From: Rhodococcus globerulus NBRC 14531 | Lineage (GTDB): Bacteria > Actinomycetota > Actinomycetes > Mycobacteriales > Mycobacteriaceae | NCBI RefSeq assembly: GCF_001894805.1 | Contig: NZ_BCWX01000001.1 | Span: forward strand, 1,426,001-1,490,000 | Reading direction: 5' to 3' | DNA: 64,000 nt | Part shown: in pieces, positions 1 to 8,665 of the stretch | Layout: each line of letters opens with the position of its first letter | Position numbering within the stretch: the first letter of the stretch is position 1 | Made by a program: the position numbers and the translations under genes | The notes under the pieces: model-generated | Seen by the model: only the letters and a program-made list of their open reading frames with translations | Told to the model about the DNA's origin: nothing | Databases searched by the model: none

Positions 1-1353
1 CGCGAGTCCGTCGAGGTAGTTAAAGCTGACCTGAGTGACAAGGCATCCCTTGCAGGCGCTTTCGACGATATCGATGTTGTCTATTACCTTGTCCACGCCA
101 TGGGCGGTGGTGGCTCGTTTTCCGATGTCGACAAGCGCAGCGCGGTGAATGTGGCCGAAGCGGCTGCGGCCGCTGGTGTTCGCAGAATCGTCTACCTCGG
201 CGGACTGCATCCATCAAACGCAGAACTGTCGACGCATTTGAAGTCTCGGCTGGAAGTCGGCCGGATCCTGCTGGACTCTGCCGTTCCGACAGTCGTGTTC
301 CAGGCCGGCGTGGTGATCGGTTCAGGTTCGGCCTCTTTCGAGATGGTTCGCCACCTGACCAATCGCCTGCCGGTGATGACCACACCGAAATGGGTGCACA
401 ACAAGATTCAGCCGATTGCCGTGCGCGATGTACTCCATTACCTGGTGGCTGCAGCGGCCACGACCCCGGAGATCAACCGCCCATTCGATATCGGCGGACC
501 CGACATCATGCAGTACGGCGAGATGATGAACGCCTACGCCGATGTTGCGGGGTTGGTGCGTCGGCGCATTGTCGTTTTGCCGGTCCTGACCCCGAGGCTC
601 GCCGGTCTCTGGGTGGGGTTGGTCACGCCGATTCCACACGGGCTCGCAAGGCCGCTGATCGAGTCACTGCAGAACGATGCCGTTATGCACGATCACGACA
701 TCGACGGTTTCATCCCGCCGCCCGAAAGCGGGCTCACCACGTATCGCGAAGCGGTACGGCTGGCTCTGCGCAAGATCGAGAACGGAGAGGTCGAGACTTC
801 ATGGTCGGGTGCGACCATCGCCGGTGCACCGTCGGATCCTCTACCGTCTGATCCGGATTGGGCCGGTGAAACGGTGTACGTCGACCATCGTGAACGTGAT
901 TGTGCCGCGGACCCGGAGACCTTGTGGAAGGTGGTCGAATCCATCGGCGGCGAGAACGGTTGGTACTCATTCCCTTTGGCCTGGGCAATTCGAGGATGGA
1001 TGGACCGAGCGGTGGGCGGCGTCGGGTTGCGACGGGGTCGGCGTGATCCGCGTCACCTCAATACCGGTGAAGCCCTGGACTTCTGGCGGGTCGAAGAAAT
1101 CGACAGAGGAAAGTTGCTGCGACTGCGGGCCGAAATGAAAGTCCCCGGTGGGGCGTGGTTGGAGCTGAGAGTTTCGGAGGGGCAGCGCGTCTCCGAAGGG
1201 CAAGGTGGTGGATCGCGTCTGGAGCAGCGCGCTGTATTTTTCCCGCGAGGCTTGGCTGGGCGACTGTACTGGTACTCGATCCTGCCGTTCCATGGCGTCG
1301 TTTTCGAGGGCATGATCACCAACATCACCAGCACAGCAGAACGCTCGATTTAA
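1..1353 (+). CDS. SDR-type NAD(P)-binding protein with C-terminal DUF2867 domain (5' end outside window)
   Basis: The reading frame is already open at base 1, so the start and probably the glycine-rich cofactor loop lie upstream; 450 codons are visible. The first ~250 residues look like an atypical extended short-chain dehydrogenase/NmrA-like Rossmann domain (segments VVYYLVHAMGGG and RRIVYLGGLHPS, the second a typical beta-strand plus loop). From about VYVDHRERDCAA onward the last ~170 residues resemble DUF2867, a domain often attached to such SDRs. No catalytic YxxxK can be assigned with confidence, so the substrate is unknown. A six-residue duplication (RVSEGQ twice) lies near the C-terminus. 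The stop is TAA, only ~30 bp before the ssrA -10 element. The family call is reasonable; the function is open. Confidence 0.75.
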   Translation, partial: RESVEVVKADLSDKASLAGAFDDIDVVYYLVHAMGGGGSFSDVDKRSAVNVAEAAAAAGVRRIVYLGGLHPSNAELSTHLKSRLEVGRILLDSAVPTVVFQAGVVIGSGSASFEMVRHLTNRLPVMTTPKWVHNKIQPIAVRDVLHYLVAAAATTPEINRPFDIGGPDIMQYGEMMNAYADVAGLVRRRIVVLPVLTPRLAGLWVGLVTPIPHGLARPLIESLQNDAVMHDHDIDGFIPPPESGLTTYREAVRLALRKIENGEVETSWSGATIAGAPSDPLPSDPDWAGETVYVDHRERDCAADPETLWKVVESIGGENGWYSFPLAWAIRGWMDRAVGGVGLRRGRRDPRHLNTGEALDFWRVEEIDRGKLLRLRAEMKVPGGAWLELRVSEGQRVSEGQGGGSRLEQRAVFFPRGLAGRLYWYSILPFHGVVFEGMITNITSTAERSI

Positions 1354-1358
1354 TTGGT

Positions 1359-1387
1359 ATGACTTCCGTGCGGCAGCGCGTTATAGT
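1359..1387 (+). promoter_or_regulatory. probable sigma-A promoter of ssrA
   Basis: ATGACT (1359-1364, 4 of 6 matches to TTGACA) and TATAGT (1382-1387, 5 of 6 to TATAAT) are separated by exactly 17 bp. Transcription would begin near 1394, giving a short leader with a GCCCC/GGGGC hairpin (about 1393-1413) before the mature tmRNA 5' end, as expected for a precursor trimmed by RNase P. Confidence 0.6.
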
Positions 1388-1419
1388 AGGTAGCCCCACG
1401 AAAGACGCGGGGCACACAC

Positions 1420-1787
1420 GGGGCTGAACGGTTTCGACTGCGTGTGTTGAGTTAGGGGAAGCGTGTCGGTGCAGGCAAGAGACCACCGTAAGCGTCGCTG
1501 CAAACCTATAAGCGCCGATTCCAATCAGCGCGACTACGCTCTCGCTGCCTAAGTAGCGAAGCGTGTCTGTCAGCCCGGGGTTGCCCTCGACCCGGATCCT
1601 GGCATCAGCTAGAGGGCTTTACTGTTCGGCTCGGTCACGGAGTTGGATGGGACATCAAACAGTGACTGGGATCGTCATCCTGGCTTGTTCGCGAGACTGG
1701 GAGATCCAAGTAGAGACTTAGCGAACTGCACACGGAGAAGCCCTAGCGATTCAACGTAGGACCCGGGTTCAATTCCCGGCAGCTCCA
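1420..1787 (+). ncRNA. ssrA: transfer-messenger RNA (tmRNA)
   Basis: tmRNA rescues ribosomes stalled on broken mRNAs and tags the nascent chain for proteolysis. The 5' end GGGGCTG (1420-1426) pairs with CAGCTCC (1780-1786) to form the tRNA-like acceptor stem, and a T-arm with GGTTCAATTCC sits just before it (about 1765-1777). The tag reading frame starts at the GCC resume codon (1514) and encodes ADSNQRDYALAA followed by TAA (1550-1552); mycobacteria are known for ADSHQRDYALAA, so one residue differs. The terminal CCA is not encoded (CAA follows the discriminator base), so it must be added post-transcriptionally. The length of 368 nt is normal for the family. Confidence 0.96.
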
Positions 1788-1791
1788 CAAA

Positions 1792-1839
1792 GAGGCAGGT
1801 CAGACACTCGGAAGCGGGTGTAGGGCCTGCCTCATTTTT
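1792..1839 (+). terminator. rho-independent terminator of ssrA
   Basis: GAGGCAGG (1792-1799) pairs with CCTGCCTC (1826-1833); an inner ACAC..GTGT helix can extend the hairpin, and ATTTTTA follows. Confidence 0.8.
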
Positions 1840-1892
1840 ATGCCCGACAATGGCCCGATCAACACTTAGGTATGCACCCTGCCCGTCACGCT

Positions 1893-3248
1893 TTATGCTG
1901 CCCAGCCATCGAGGAGCACACTGACTGCGTGGTCCAGGTGCAGGGGGTCTCCGCCCCAGTTCGGAATGATCGCATTGTCCGGGATGTCGCCGCGCAGGAG
2001 TTGATCGGCCAAACCGCTGATCGGAGGGGCCGGATCGATGACATCGCCGTTGAGCGTCCGGAACTCGAACTGTTGATCGCCAAGAGCAGTGATGGTGAAC
2101 TGGCCACGATGTAGCGCTCGGTGGCAGGTCCCGCACAGCAGGATCAGGTTGTCGAGGTTGGTTTGTCCGCCGCGGCCCCAGAATTGCACGTGATGAGCGT
2201 GTAGGAATCTGGTTCGACCGCATCCTGGTGTCCGGCAGCTTCCGTCACGGTAATTCAACGCCAACATTTGTTTGTGACTGGTGACGCGGGTCTTCCGGCC
2301 TAGATTGAGCACGCATTGCTTCTTGGTTTTCGCCAAGCGGAGGTGGGCGTTACAGAGGACTTCCTCGGAATCGTTGTCTGGCAGTGCAGGTCCGCCAGGA
2401 ACCCGGAGGTTGTCGTGTTCGTGGAAAAACACCACTTCGGCCGAGTTGCTGACGCCGCTCGCGTTGTTTGTCGGGGCTGTGGCAGCTATTTCGGCCATCG
2501 CGAGGAGCGCCGGTCCGATGTCGCCGGGTGGTTTTTTCGTAGCATTCTGCTGAGTGATCGGCTCGTCCGATAACGCGGTGGCGTCATCGTCATTGTCGAT
2601 CTTGGGCTCGTTGTCGGGTGACGGCATTGCTGTCTGTGTTCGTTCACGTTCTGCCGAGGTGAGTGCGGCGAGGATACGGGCGCCGTCCTGTGCAGCGAGG
2701 CGACCTTTGATGACAAAATCGCCCGTGTCGGGGTCCCAATTCCAGCGGACTTGAAAGCGTTCAGGCGCTTTACTTTTGCCGGATTCGTTGTCGGCGACTT
2801 TGCGTAACCCGGCAGTCAGACGGTCGATCTGTGCGGCAGGTGCTTCGCGGCCGAGTCGGACCATCTGCTTCTCGTTTGAGGGAGTTGTGACTCGGGTAAG
2901 TGCGCGAACTTTCGAGTAGGACAAATTGCCTTGTTCGAACGCTTTCCGCATCGCAGGCAAAGGGCGGAGTGCTTTGGCGACACGAACGTATTCGCGTCCG
3001 GTGTGCAGGCTCATGCCACATTTCCAGGAGAGCCAGTGAGCGCATGAATGTAGGCCGGGACCGGCCCAGCCTCGTTGTTCGTCGAAGTCGGCGAGCAGCG
3101 TGAGGAATCGAGCGGTCGCTGCGGCGATTTGTCCAGCTAGTGCGCAGATTTCCACGCCGATGTTGTCGACGGCTTCACGCTTGGCCGCGAAGCCCATGAC
3201 GTGATCGGTATCTCTGTTGGTATCTCTGTCGAGCTTGTCTGTGTCCAT
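1893..3248 (-). CDS. DUF222/HNH endonuclease-domain protein (REP13E12-like), probable SOS gene
   Basis: This 451-residue protein has the two-part layout of the actinobacterial 13E12 repeat family: an N-terminal helical DUF222 region (residues ~20-300) and a C-terminal HNH nuclease motif, seen as CRTPGCG, then HAHHVQFWGRGGQT, then N-LILLCGTCHRALHRG (zinc-binding cysteines and HNH residues all present). Family members are often mobile or DNA-damage inducible; the cellular role is not settled. I start it at ATG 3248, nine codons inside the longest frame, because GGGGGG lies 5-6 bases upstream and because the outer ATG (3275) falls inside a LexA-like palindrome. It is convergent with ssrA. It appears intact, with no frameshift. 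Confidence 0.85.
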   Translation of the reverse strand: MDTDKLDRDTNRDTDHVMGFAAKREAVDNIGVEICALAGQIAAATARFLTLLADFDEQRGWAGPGLHSCAHWLSWKCGMSLHTGREYVRVAKALRPLPAMRKAFEQGNLSYSKVRALTRVTTPSNEKQMVRLGREAPAAQIDRLTAGLRKVADNESGKSKAPERFQVRWNWDPDTGDFVIKGRLAAQDGARILAALTSAERERTQTAMPSPDNEPKIDNDDDATALSDEPITQQNATKKPPGDIGPALLAMAEIAATAPTNNASGVSNSAEVVFFHEHDNLRVPGGPALPDNDSEEVLCNAHLRLAKTKKQCVLNLGRKTRVTSHKQMLALNYRDGSCRTPGCGRTRFLHAHHVQFWGRGGQTNLDNLILLCGTCHRALHRGQFTITALGDQQFEFRTLNGDVIDPAPPISGLADQLLRGDIPDNAIIPNWGGDPLHLDHAVSVLLDGWAA

Positions 3249-3263
3249 GCCAACCCCCCCGGT

Positions 3264-3279
3264 TCGAATGTTCATTCGA
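3264..3279. promoter_or_regulatory. probable LexA (SOS) box
   Basis: TCGAATGTTCATTCGA is a perfect inverted repeat of the arms TCGAAT/ATTCGA around 4 bp. It matches the mycobacterial SOS box TCGAAC-N4-GTTCGA except for one symmetrical base per arm. It lies 15 bp upstream of the chosen start of the DUF222/HNH gene. In M. tuberculosis several REP13E12 genes are known LexA targets, which fits. Confidence 0.6.
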
Positions 3280-3309
3280 CAGTAGATCGAGGCACCGACA
3301 GATTTCGAA

Positions 3310-3331
3310 AAGCGTCCCCGCGGGGACGCTT
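3310..3331. repeat. 22-bp perfect palindrome between divergent genes
   Basis: AAGCGTCCCC-GC-GGGGACGCTT is completely self-complementary. It lies between the SOS-type gene (leftward) and the lipid operon (rightward). No T-run follows, so it is more like an operator or an mRNA hairpin than a terminator. Confidence 0.5.
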
Positions 3332-3386
3332 CCGATCAAGAGAAGAAATCTCGCTAAGCCCCAATCCGCCAGGCTTTCGGTGCCGA

Positions 3387-4046
3387 ATGCCCTATATGAC
3401 GCTTCAGCATCGGACGCAGTATCGGGACGATCGCCACCTCACAGTGATGGTTCTGCCTGGTGGGAAGGTTTCGAGTCACCGCCGTTCGCGATTCTGGCAT
3501 CTGTCGAACCTCCGGATGCGCCCGTTCTCGGCTGCGATTCGGCAACGTGGATTCGATGTCGTGGCGGTCAGGTATCGAACACGTGGGTGGAACGGTCGGG
3601 AGCAGAGCCCGGTTGCAGATGCGCGGCAGGTACTCGATCGGATCAAGGCACAAAACTCTGACGCGCAGGTCATTCTGCTCGGACATTCGATGGGTGGCCG
3701 GGTAGCCGCCGCTCTGTCGGGTGACGCGGCAGTCGTAGGAGTCGTCGCGCTGGCGCCATGGTGGCCGGCAGGGACGGGCATCGGGCTGCGACAGGGTTGC
3801 CTGCTGCGGGTAGTGCACGGCACGGTTGACCGCTGGACCGACCCGGATCTTTCCCAAGCGGCGGTCGAGCGAGCGCGTAGATCCGGTCTCGACGCCGAGT
3901 GGATCGGCGTCGAAGGCGCGGGGCACTTCATGCTGCGGCGGCCATCACTGTGGCACCGACTGGCAGCAGATGCGGTCTCGGAAATCGCAATGGTCTCGCA
4001 GAGCGCAGAGAAAACTACCGAAGCGAAGGCAGGCGAGCGACGATGA
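3387..4046 (+). CDS. small alpha/beta hydrolase, first gene of the lipid-modification operon
   Basis: A 219-residue alpha/beta-hydrolase: first strand TVMVLPGGK, nucleophile elbow GHSMGG (Ser ~101), acid candidates in HGTVDRWTD (Asp ~148 or ~152) and catalytic His in GAGHFM (His ~180). A complete triad is therefore present. The substrate is unknown; position suggests a lipid ester or thioester step. The start is uncertain: the frame is open back to 3201, but upstream residues are unlike the family; ATG 3387 (next ATG 3396, or GTG 3444) keeps the first beta-strand, and its ribosome site is weak. Its stop overlaps the next start (ATGA at 4043-4046), so translation is coupled to the oxidoreductase. 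Confidence 0.75.
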   Translation: MPYMTLQHRTQYRDDRHLTVMVLPGGKVSSHRRSRFWHLSNLRMRPFSAAIRQRGFDVVAVRYRTRGWNGREQSPVADARQVLDRIKAQNSDAQVILLGHSMGGRVAAALSGDAAVVGVVALAPWWPAGTGIGLRQGCLLRVVHGTVDRWTDPDLSQAAVERARRSGLDAEWIGVEGAGHFMLRRPSLWHRLAADAVSEIAMVSQSAEKTTEAKAGERR

Positions 4047-5371
4047 ATTCGGGCGGACGGAGTTCGGTGAAGCGGAGTTCTCACAAGCGCAAGGTTGCAG
4101 TCGTCGGCAGCGGGGTCGCAGGTCTTACAGCGGCGTGGGTGCTGAGTAAGGACAGTGACGTCACGCTCTACGAAGCGGATTCGCGGCTCGGCGGCCACGC
4201 CGATACTCATGCGGTGACCGATCCTGAAGGTCGCAACTTCGCCGTCGATACAGGCTTCATCGTGCATAACGACCGCACCTATCCGACACTGTTGAGATTG
4301 TTTGCCGAACTTGGTGTCGTGACGCAGGAATCGGACATGAGCATGTCGGTCCGCTGCGAGGGCTGTGGCCTCGAGTATTCCGGCGGGCAGGGGCTGCGCG
4401 GGGTCCTGCCAACGCCGGGATTACTGGTGAACGGCAGCTTTCTGTCGATGTTGATGGAGGTCAAGCGGTTTCATCGACGAGCGCGTGCACTGCTCGAGCA
4501 GCCCGAGGACTCGACTGCCTCGGCTGCCTCGACGCTCGATCAGACGCTCGGCGCATTCTTGCGAAACGGCAGATTCTCGGACTACTTCACCGCGCACTTC
4601 ATGACCCCGCTGGTATCCGCGGTGTGGTCGTGTGACCCGTCGGCCGCTCTCGAGTATCCGGCGCGGTACCTCTTCGCGTTCCTCGATCACCACGGCATGC
4701 TTACTATCTCCGGTTCGCCGACCTGGCGGACGGTAACCGGTGGTTCGGTCGAGTACGTGAAAGCTGTGGCACAGAGCATCAGTGCCGTTCGCCTGAACAC
4801 GCCGGTTCACGCGGTGTACCGGCACGGTGATTCAGTCGAGATTCGTGGGGGAGATGATCGGCTCGAGACATACGACGCGGTGGTAATCGCGACGCATCCG
4901 CAGCAAGCGCTGAAGATTCTCGCCGATCCTACGGCCACGGAGCACGAGGTTCTCGGGGCTATGCCGTATTCGATCAATCACACCCAATTGCACACAGACG
5001 AGACTGTGCTGCCCGACAATTCGAATGCGCGGGCGTCGTGGAACTACTACCTGCCGCATTGCGATGCGAGGCCAGATCACGTGCTCGTCAGCTACGACAT
5101 GACCCGGTTACAGCGTCTACCGGAGACCGGTCGACGGTACATCGTGACTCTCGGTGGCAAGGACATGATCGCCGCGGATTCCGTCATCGACCAGATGACC
5201 TACGAGCATCCGCAATACACGCCGGCTTCCGTTGCAGCGCAAAGCCGGCTTCCCGAGTTGGACTCGGATGTGCTTGCTTTTGCAGGCGCGTACCACGGGT
5301 GGGGTTTCCACGAGGACGGTGCATTGTCGGGTTTACGTGCCGCGGAGCGGGTCGGAGGTCGGTGGCAGTGA
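4043..5371 (+). CDS. FAD-dependent amine-oxidase-like oxidoreductase (COG2907 type)
   Basis: A 442-residue flavoprotein. The dinucleotide-binding motif is at the N-terminus (VAVVGSGVAGLTAAW, GxGxxG at ~22-27, with the ribose-binding acid in LYEADSRLGGHA). The C-terminal FAD clamp reads AGAYHGWGFHEDG. This pattern belongs to the NAD/FAD amine-oxidase-like family (COG2907) that regularly sits beside DUF1365 and CFA-type methyltransferase genes. The reaction is unproven; a desaturation or oxidation of a membrane lipid acyl chain is plausible. ATG 4043 has AGGCGAG upstream and overlaps the preceding stop; the end overlaps the DUF1365 start (GTGA). Confidence 0.85.
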   Translation: MNSGGRSSVKRSSHKRKVAVVGSGVAGLTAAWVLSKDSDVTLYEADSRLGGHADTHAVTDPEGRNFAVDTGFIVHNDRTYPTLLRLFAELGVVTQESDMSMSVRCEGCGLEYSGGQGLRGVLPTPGLLVNGSFLSMLMEVKRFHRRARALLEQPEDSTASAASTLDQTLGAFLRNGRFSDYFTAHFMTPLVSAVWSCDPSAALEYPARYLFAFLDHHGMLTISGSPTWRTVTGGSVEYVKAVAQSISAVRLNTPVHAVYRHGDSVEIRGGDDRLETYDAVVIATHPQQALKILADPTATEHEVLGAMPYSINHTQLHTDETVLPDNSNARASWNYYLPHCDARPDHVLVSYDMTRLQRLPETGRRYIVTLGGKDMIAADSVIDQMTYEHPQYTPASVAAQSRLPELDSDVLAFAGAYHGWGFHEDGALSGLRAAERVGGRWQ

Positions 5372-6102
5372 CCGGGCCGATTACACCGTCCATCGTCTAC
5401 ACGAGTATTCGCCACGTGCGAACAGAACCGCTGCACAACACATTCGAGTACAAGAGCTACAGCTGGCTGGTCGATGTGGACAAGTTGCCGCATCTGCCGA
5501 AAGCATTGCGTCCCTTGGCGAGGTTCACGGCTGCAGATCATCTCGGCGATCCCACCTTATCGATTCGCGCAAACGTCGAGTCGTTCTTGCGGGCCAACGG
5601 AATCGAGTTCGGCGGCGGCCGGATCCTCATGCTCGCGAATGCGCGTGTACTCGGCTATGTGTTCAACCCGCTGAGTGTGTTCTGGTGCCTGAATGACGAT
5701 GGCGCCGTGCGGTGTGTGGTGGCTGAAGTTCACAACACCTATGGTGAGCGGCACTGCTACCTGCTCGAGACCAACGACAATGGTGCGGCACGCACGCCGA
5801 AGGAGTTCTACGTCTCGCCGTTCAATGACGTTTCCGGCGAGTACCGGATGAGGCTACCGCTTCCCAAGGAATCGGTGGAGCTGTCGATAGTGCTTGCCAG
5901 ACCGGATCAGGCACCCTTTGTCGCCACGGTACGTGGTCGATGTGTTCCGGCCACCGCGGGCGTGATAATTCGGAGCTTTCTCGCGATTCCGACTGCACCA
6001 CTGAGGGTCTCCGCGCAGATTCGATATCAAGGCATCAGGTTGTGGGCCAGACGATTACCGGTAGTTCCACGGCCGCAACATCAACCGCAGGAGGCAGTGT
6101 GA
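5368..6102 (+). CDS. DUF1365 family protein
   Basis: A 244-residue member of DUF1365 (COG3496): N-terminal RTEPLHNTFEYKSYSWLVDVD and central YVFNPLSVFWC correspond to the family's conserved blocks. The biochemical activity of DUF1365 is not established as far as I know; it is nearly always encoded with COG2907 oxidoreductases and CFA-like methyltransferases. GTG 5368 is chosen because GGAGG (5354-5358) lies nine bases upstream and because it overlaps the previous stop; the frame is open much further upstream, but that part is antisense-like composition within the oxidoreductase gene. The stop shares one base with the next ATG (TGATG). Confidence 0.82.
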   Translation: MTGPITPSIVYTSIRHVRTEPLHNTFEYKSYSWLVDVDKLPHLPKALRPLARFTAADHLGDPTLSIRANVESFLRANGIEFGGGRILMLANARVLGYVFNPLSVFWCLNDDGAVRCVVAEVHNTYGERHCYLLETNDNGAARTPKEFYVSPFNDVSGEYRMRLPLPKESVELSIVLARPDQAPFVATVRGRCVPATAGVIIRSFLAIPTAPLRVSAQIRYQGIRLWARRLPVVPRPQHQPQEAV

Positions 6103-7397
6103 TGACAACCGTGATGACAACAATGACTCGTAGCGCTGAGGTCGAACGCTGGCCAGGAGTTGCCACCGTTCCCAGCGGACTCAAGGTGCGGGTGGCGTCG
6201 CCGGTTGCACGGGCGCTGTTCCACAAGGCGGTGGCTCGATTGCCGCTGCGCGTGCAGATGCCGGGGGGTGAGTACTCCGGTGGTGAGTTCTCCGGCGGCG
6301 GTGGACCCGATTCGCCGTTGATGGTCATTCATCGCCCGGATGACTTTGCTGCTCGGGTGGGCGACAGTGGTCTGATCGGATTCGGTGAGTCGTACATGGC
6401 GGGTGACTGGGAAGCCTCCGATCTCACCGCAGTCCTGGAAGTTTTTGCCTCTCGTGTGGCGACACTGATTCCCGACTTCTTGCAGCGGCTACGTGGACTC
6501 TACATTCCCAAGCAGCCACGCAGTGAACACAATTCGACGCAGAACACCCGCTCCAACATCTCGCGGCACTACGATCTCTCGAATGAGTTGTTCGAACTAT
6601 TCCTCGACGACACGATGACCTATTCCAGTGCCTTGTTCGACGACCTGTCAGTAGGGGACTCCCAGTCATGGGACGTGTTCGCAGCCGCCCAGCACCGCAA
6701 AATTGATCGGTTGCTGGACGGTGCGGGCGTCGGGCCTGGTTCGCGAGTGCTTGAAATCGGGACTGGGTGGGGGGAATTGGCGATCCGAGCAGCCCAGCGT
6801 GGTGCGACGGTGCGTTCGGTGACGCTGTCGGTGGAACAGCAGGAACTGGCAGCCAAGCGGATAAGCGCTGCGGGACTGGCGGATCGCGTTCAGGTCGACC
6901 TTCTCGATTACCGGCAGGTGCAGGGGGAGTACGACGCAGTGGTGTCGGTCGAGATGATCGAGGCGGTCGGCCACCAGTACTGGGGAAGTTACTTCCAGAA
7001 GATCGACTCCCTGTTGGCGCCCGGTGGGCGTGCCGCGATCCAAGCAATCACGATGCCGCATGATCGGATGTTGGCTACCCGCAACACCTATACATGGGTG
7101 CACAAGTACATCTTCCCGGGAGGCTTCCTGCCCTCCATACGGGCGATCGAGGACGTCACCGAACGCATGACCACTCTTCGTGTGCGTGAACGCATGTCGA
7201 TGGGTGATCACTACGCGCAAACGCTCCGCCTCTGGGATGAGCGGTTCAGTGCCCGCGCGGAGGAAGTCGCAGCGCTCGGATTCGATGACGTATTCACCCG
7301 CATGTGGCATTTCTATCTCTGCTATTCCGAGGCGGGTTTCCGTTCCGGATATCTCGATGTGCAGCAAGTGATTCTCGATCGGAGGAACCCGCGATGA
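6102..7397 (+). CDS. cyclopropane-fatty-acid synthase-like methyltransferase, copy 1
   Basis: A 431-residue SAM-dependent methyltransferase of the CFA/mycolic-acid-synthase family, which adds a methylene or methyl group to a cis double bond of a phospholipid acyl chain. Motif I is VLEIGTGWGE (~residues 216-225), where most relatives have GCGWG; upstream is the family block ISRHYDLSNELFELFLDDTMTYSSA split over two lines of helix. The ~200-residue N-terminal domain is the lipid-binding region of long CFA synthases. GGAGG at 6090-6094 supports ATG 6102. It is followed by a second, diverged copy, so the two probably act on different positions or in sequence. The end overlaps that copy (ATGA). Confidence 0.85.
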   Translation: MTTVMTTMTRSAEVERWPGVATVPSGLKVRVASPVARALFHKAVARLPLRVQMPGGEYSGGEFSGGGGPDSPLMVIHRPDDFAARVGDSGLIGFGESYMAGDWEASDLTAVLEVFASRVATLIPDFLQRLRGLYIPKQPRSEHNSTQNTRSNISRHYDLSNELFELFLDDTMTYSSALFDDLSVGDSQSWDVFAAAQHRKIDRLLDGAGVGPGSRVLEIGTGWGELAIRAAQRGATVRSVTLSVEQQELAAKRISAAGLADRVQVDLLDYRQVQGEYDAVVSVEMIEAVGHQYWGSYFQKIDSLLAPGGRAAIQAITMPHDRMLATRNTYTWVHKYIFPGGFLPSIRAIEDVTERMTTLRVRERMSMGDHYAQTLRLWDERFSARAEEVAALGFDDVFTRMWHFYLCYSEAGFRSGYLDVQQVILDRRNPR

Positions 7398-8665
7398 CCA
7401 CCACGATAGATCGATCGATACAAGGCGCCGGCGTTGCTGGTCGTCTGTCGGAAATCCTCAGTCCGCTTGTCGGCGGCGAACTTCCGGTTCGGCTGATGGC
7501 GTGGGACGGCAGCGCAGCAGGGCCGGTCGATGCGCCGAAAGTGACGCTTCACAGCGCAAACGTGCTGCGACGACTCTTGTGGAATCCCGGAGAGTTGGGT
7601 GCGGCGCAGGCGTATGTTCTGGGCGAACTCGACGTCGAAGGCGATCTTGGCGAAGCACTCACGTATGTGTGGAAAGTGTCTGCCGAGCGTGGGCTGGGGT
7701 CGATCTCGCCGTCACCGTCGGTTATCCTCGCCGCGGTTAATGCCGCGAGATCCTTGGGGGTGTTCGGGCGCCGGTTGCCACCTCCCGTGTCGCAGGCGCG
7801 GGTCAAGGGTCGCTTGCACAGTATGTCGAGGGATCGGGCGGCGATCGGTCATCACTACGACTTGTCGAACGACTTCTATTCGCTGATCCTCGACCAGAAC
7901 ATGGCGTACTCCTCGGGGTACTGGACTTCCGATGCACCGGAATACACTCTCGAAGACTCTCAGAAGGACAAGCTGGACTTGGTATGCCGCAAGATCGGAC
8001 TCGATCGGGCGCGCGGGCAACGCTTACTCGACGTTGGTTGCGGGTGGGGTTCGCTGAGCGTCCACGCAGCTCGCGAGTACGGTGCCCACGTTGTCGGAGT
8101 GACGATCTCGGCGGAGCAGAAGGCGTTTGTCGACGCGAGGGTCCGATCGCTCGGCCTCGAAGATCGGGTCGAGATCCGACTGCAGGACTACCGTGAAATT
8201 CCGGACGGACCCTACGACGCCGTCGCGTCGATCGAAATGGGCGAGCATGTCGGCGAGGACAATTACCCGACGTATGTGAAAGCGCTGCACGACAATGTGA
8301 TCGAGGGTGGTCGCGTGCTGATCCAGCAGATGTCGCGGACCGGGCCGCATCCGGGTGGTGGGCCATTCATCGAGTCGTTCATTGCGCCCGACATGTATAT
8401 GCGTCCAGTTGGGCGCACCGTGGCGATGATCGAGGAGGGTGGGCTGGAAGTGCTTGACGTTCAGGCGCTTCGGGTGCACTACGTGCGCACAGTCGACTCA
8501 TGGATCGAGACGTTCGAGTCCAACTTCGATCGTGTCGTCGAGCTGGTCGGCATGGAGGTCGCGCGGGTGTGGCGTCTCTACCTCGTCGGCGGTGGCATGG
8601 CATTTCGTGACGGGCGGATGGGTGTGGATCAGATTCTTTCGGTGAGGCCGTCATGTCTTCGATGA
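7394..8665 (+). CDS. cyclopropane-fatty-acid synthase-like methyltransferase, copy 2
   Basis: A 423-residue CFA-family methyltransferase with the canonical motif I LLDVGCGWGSLS (~residues 211-222) and the lipid-substrate block IGHHYDLSNDFYSLIL. The family's conserved active-site region EMGEHVGEDNY replaces the more usual EMxEAVG found in copy 1. GGAGG (7381-7385) is eight bases from ATG 7394, and the gene overlaps its upstream neighbour by 4 bp. Differences throughout the N-terminal half show the copies are old paralogues, not a recent tandem duplication. Candidate products are cyclopropane, mid-chain methyl-branched or furan fatty acids; sequence alone cannot decide. Confidence 0.85.
   Translation: MTTTIDRSIQGAGVAGRLSEILSPLVGGELPVRLMAWDGSAAGPVDAPKVTLHSANVLRRLLWNPGELGAAQAYVLGELDVEGDLGEALTYVWKVSAERGLGSISPSPSVILAAVNAARSLGVFGRRLPPPVSQARVKGRLHSMSRDRAAIGHHYDLSNDFYSLILDQNMAYSSGYWTSDAPEYTLEDSQKDKLDLVCRKIGLDRARGQRLLDVGCGWGSLSVHAAREYGAHVVGVTISAEQKAFVDARVRSLGLEDRVEIRLQDYREIPDGPYDAVASIEMGEHVGEDNYPTYVKALHDNVIEGGRVLIQQMSRTGPHPGGGPFIESFIAPDMYMRPVGRTVAMIEEGGLEVLDVQALRVHYVRTVDSWIETFESNFDRVVELVGMEVARVWRLYLVGGGMAFRDGRMGVDQILSVRPSCLR

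Noticed and set aside
1675-2223. Leftward frame overlapping the tmRNA 3' part
   Set aside because: It overlaps ssrA and the end of the DUF222/HNH gene in another frame; no motif.
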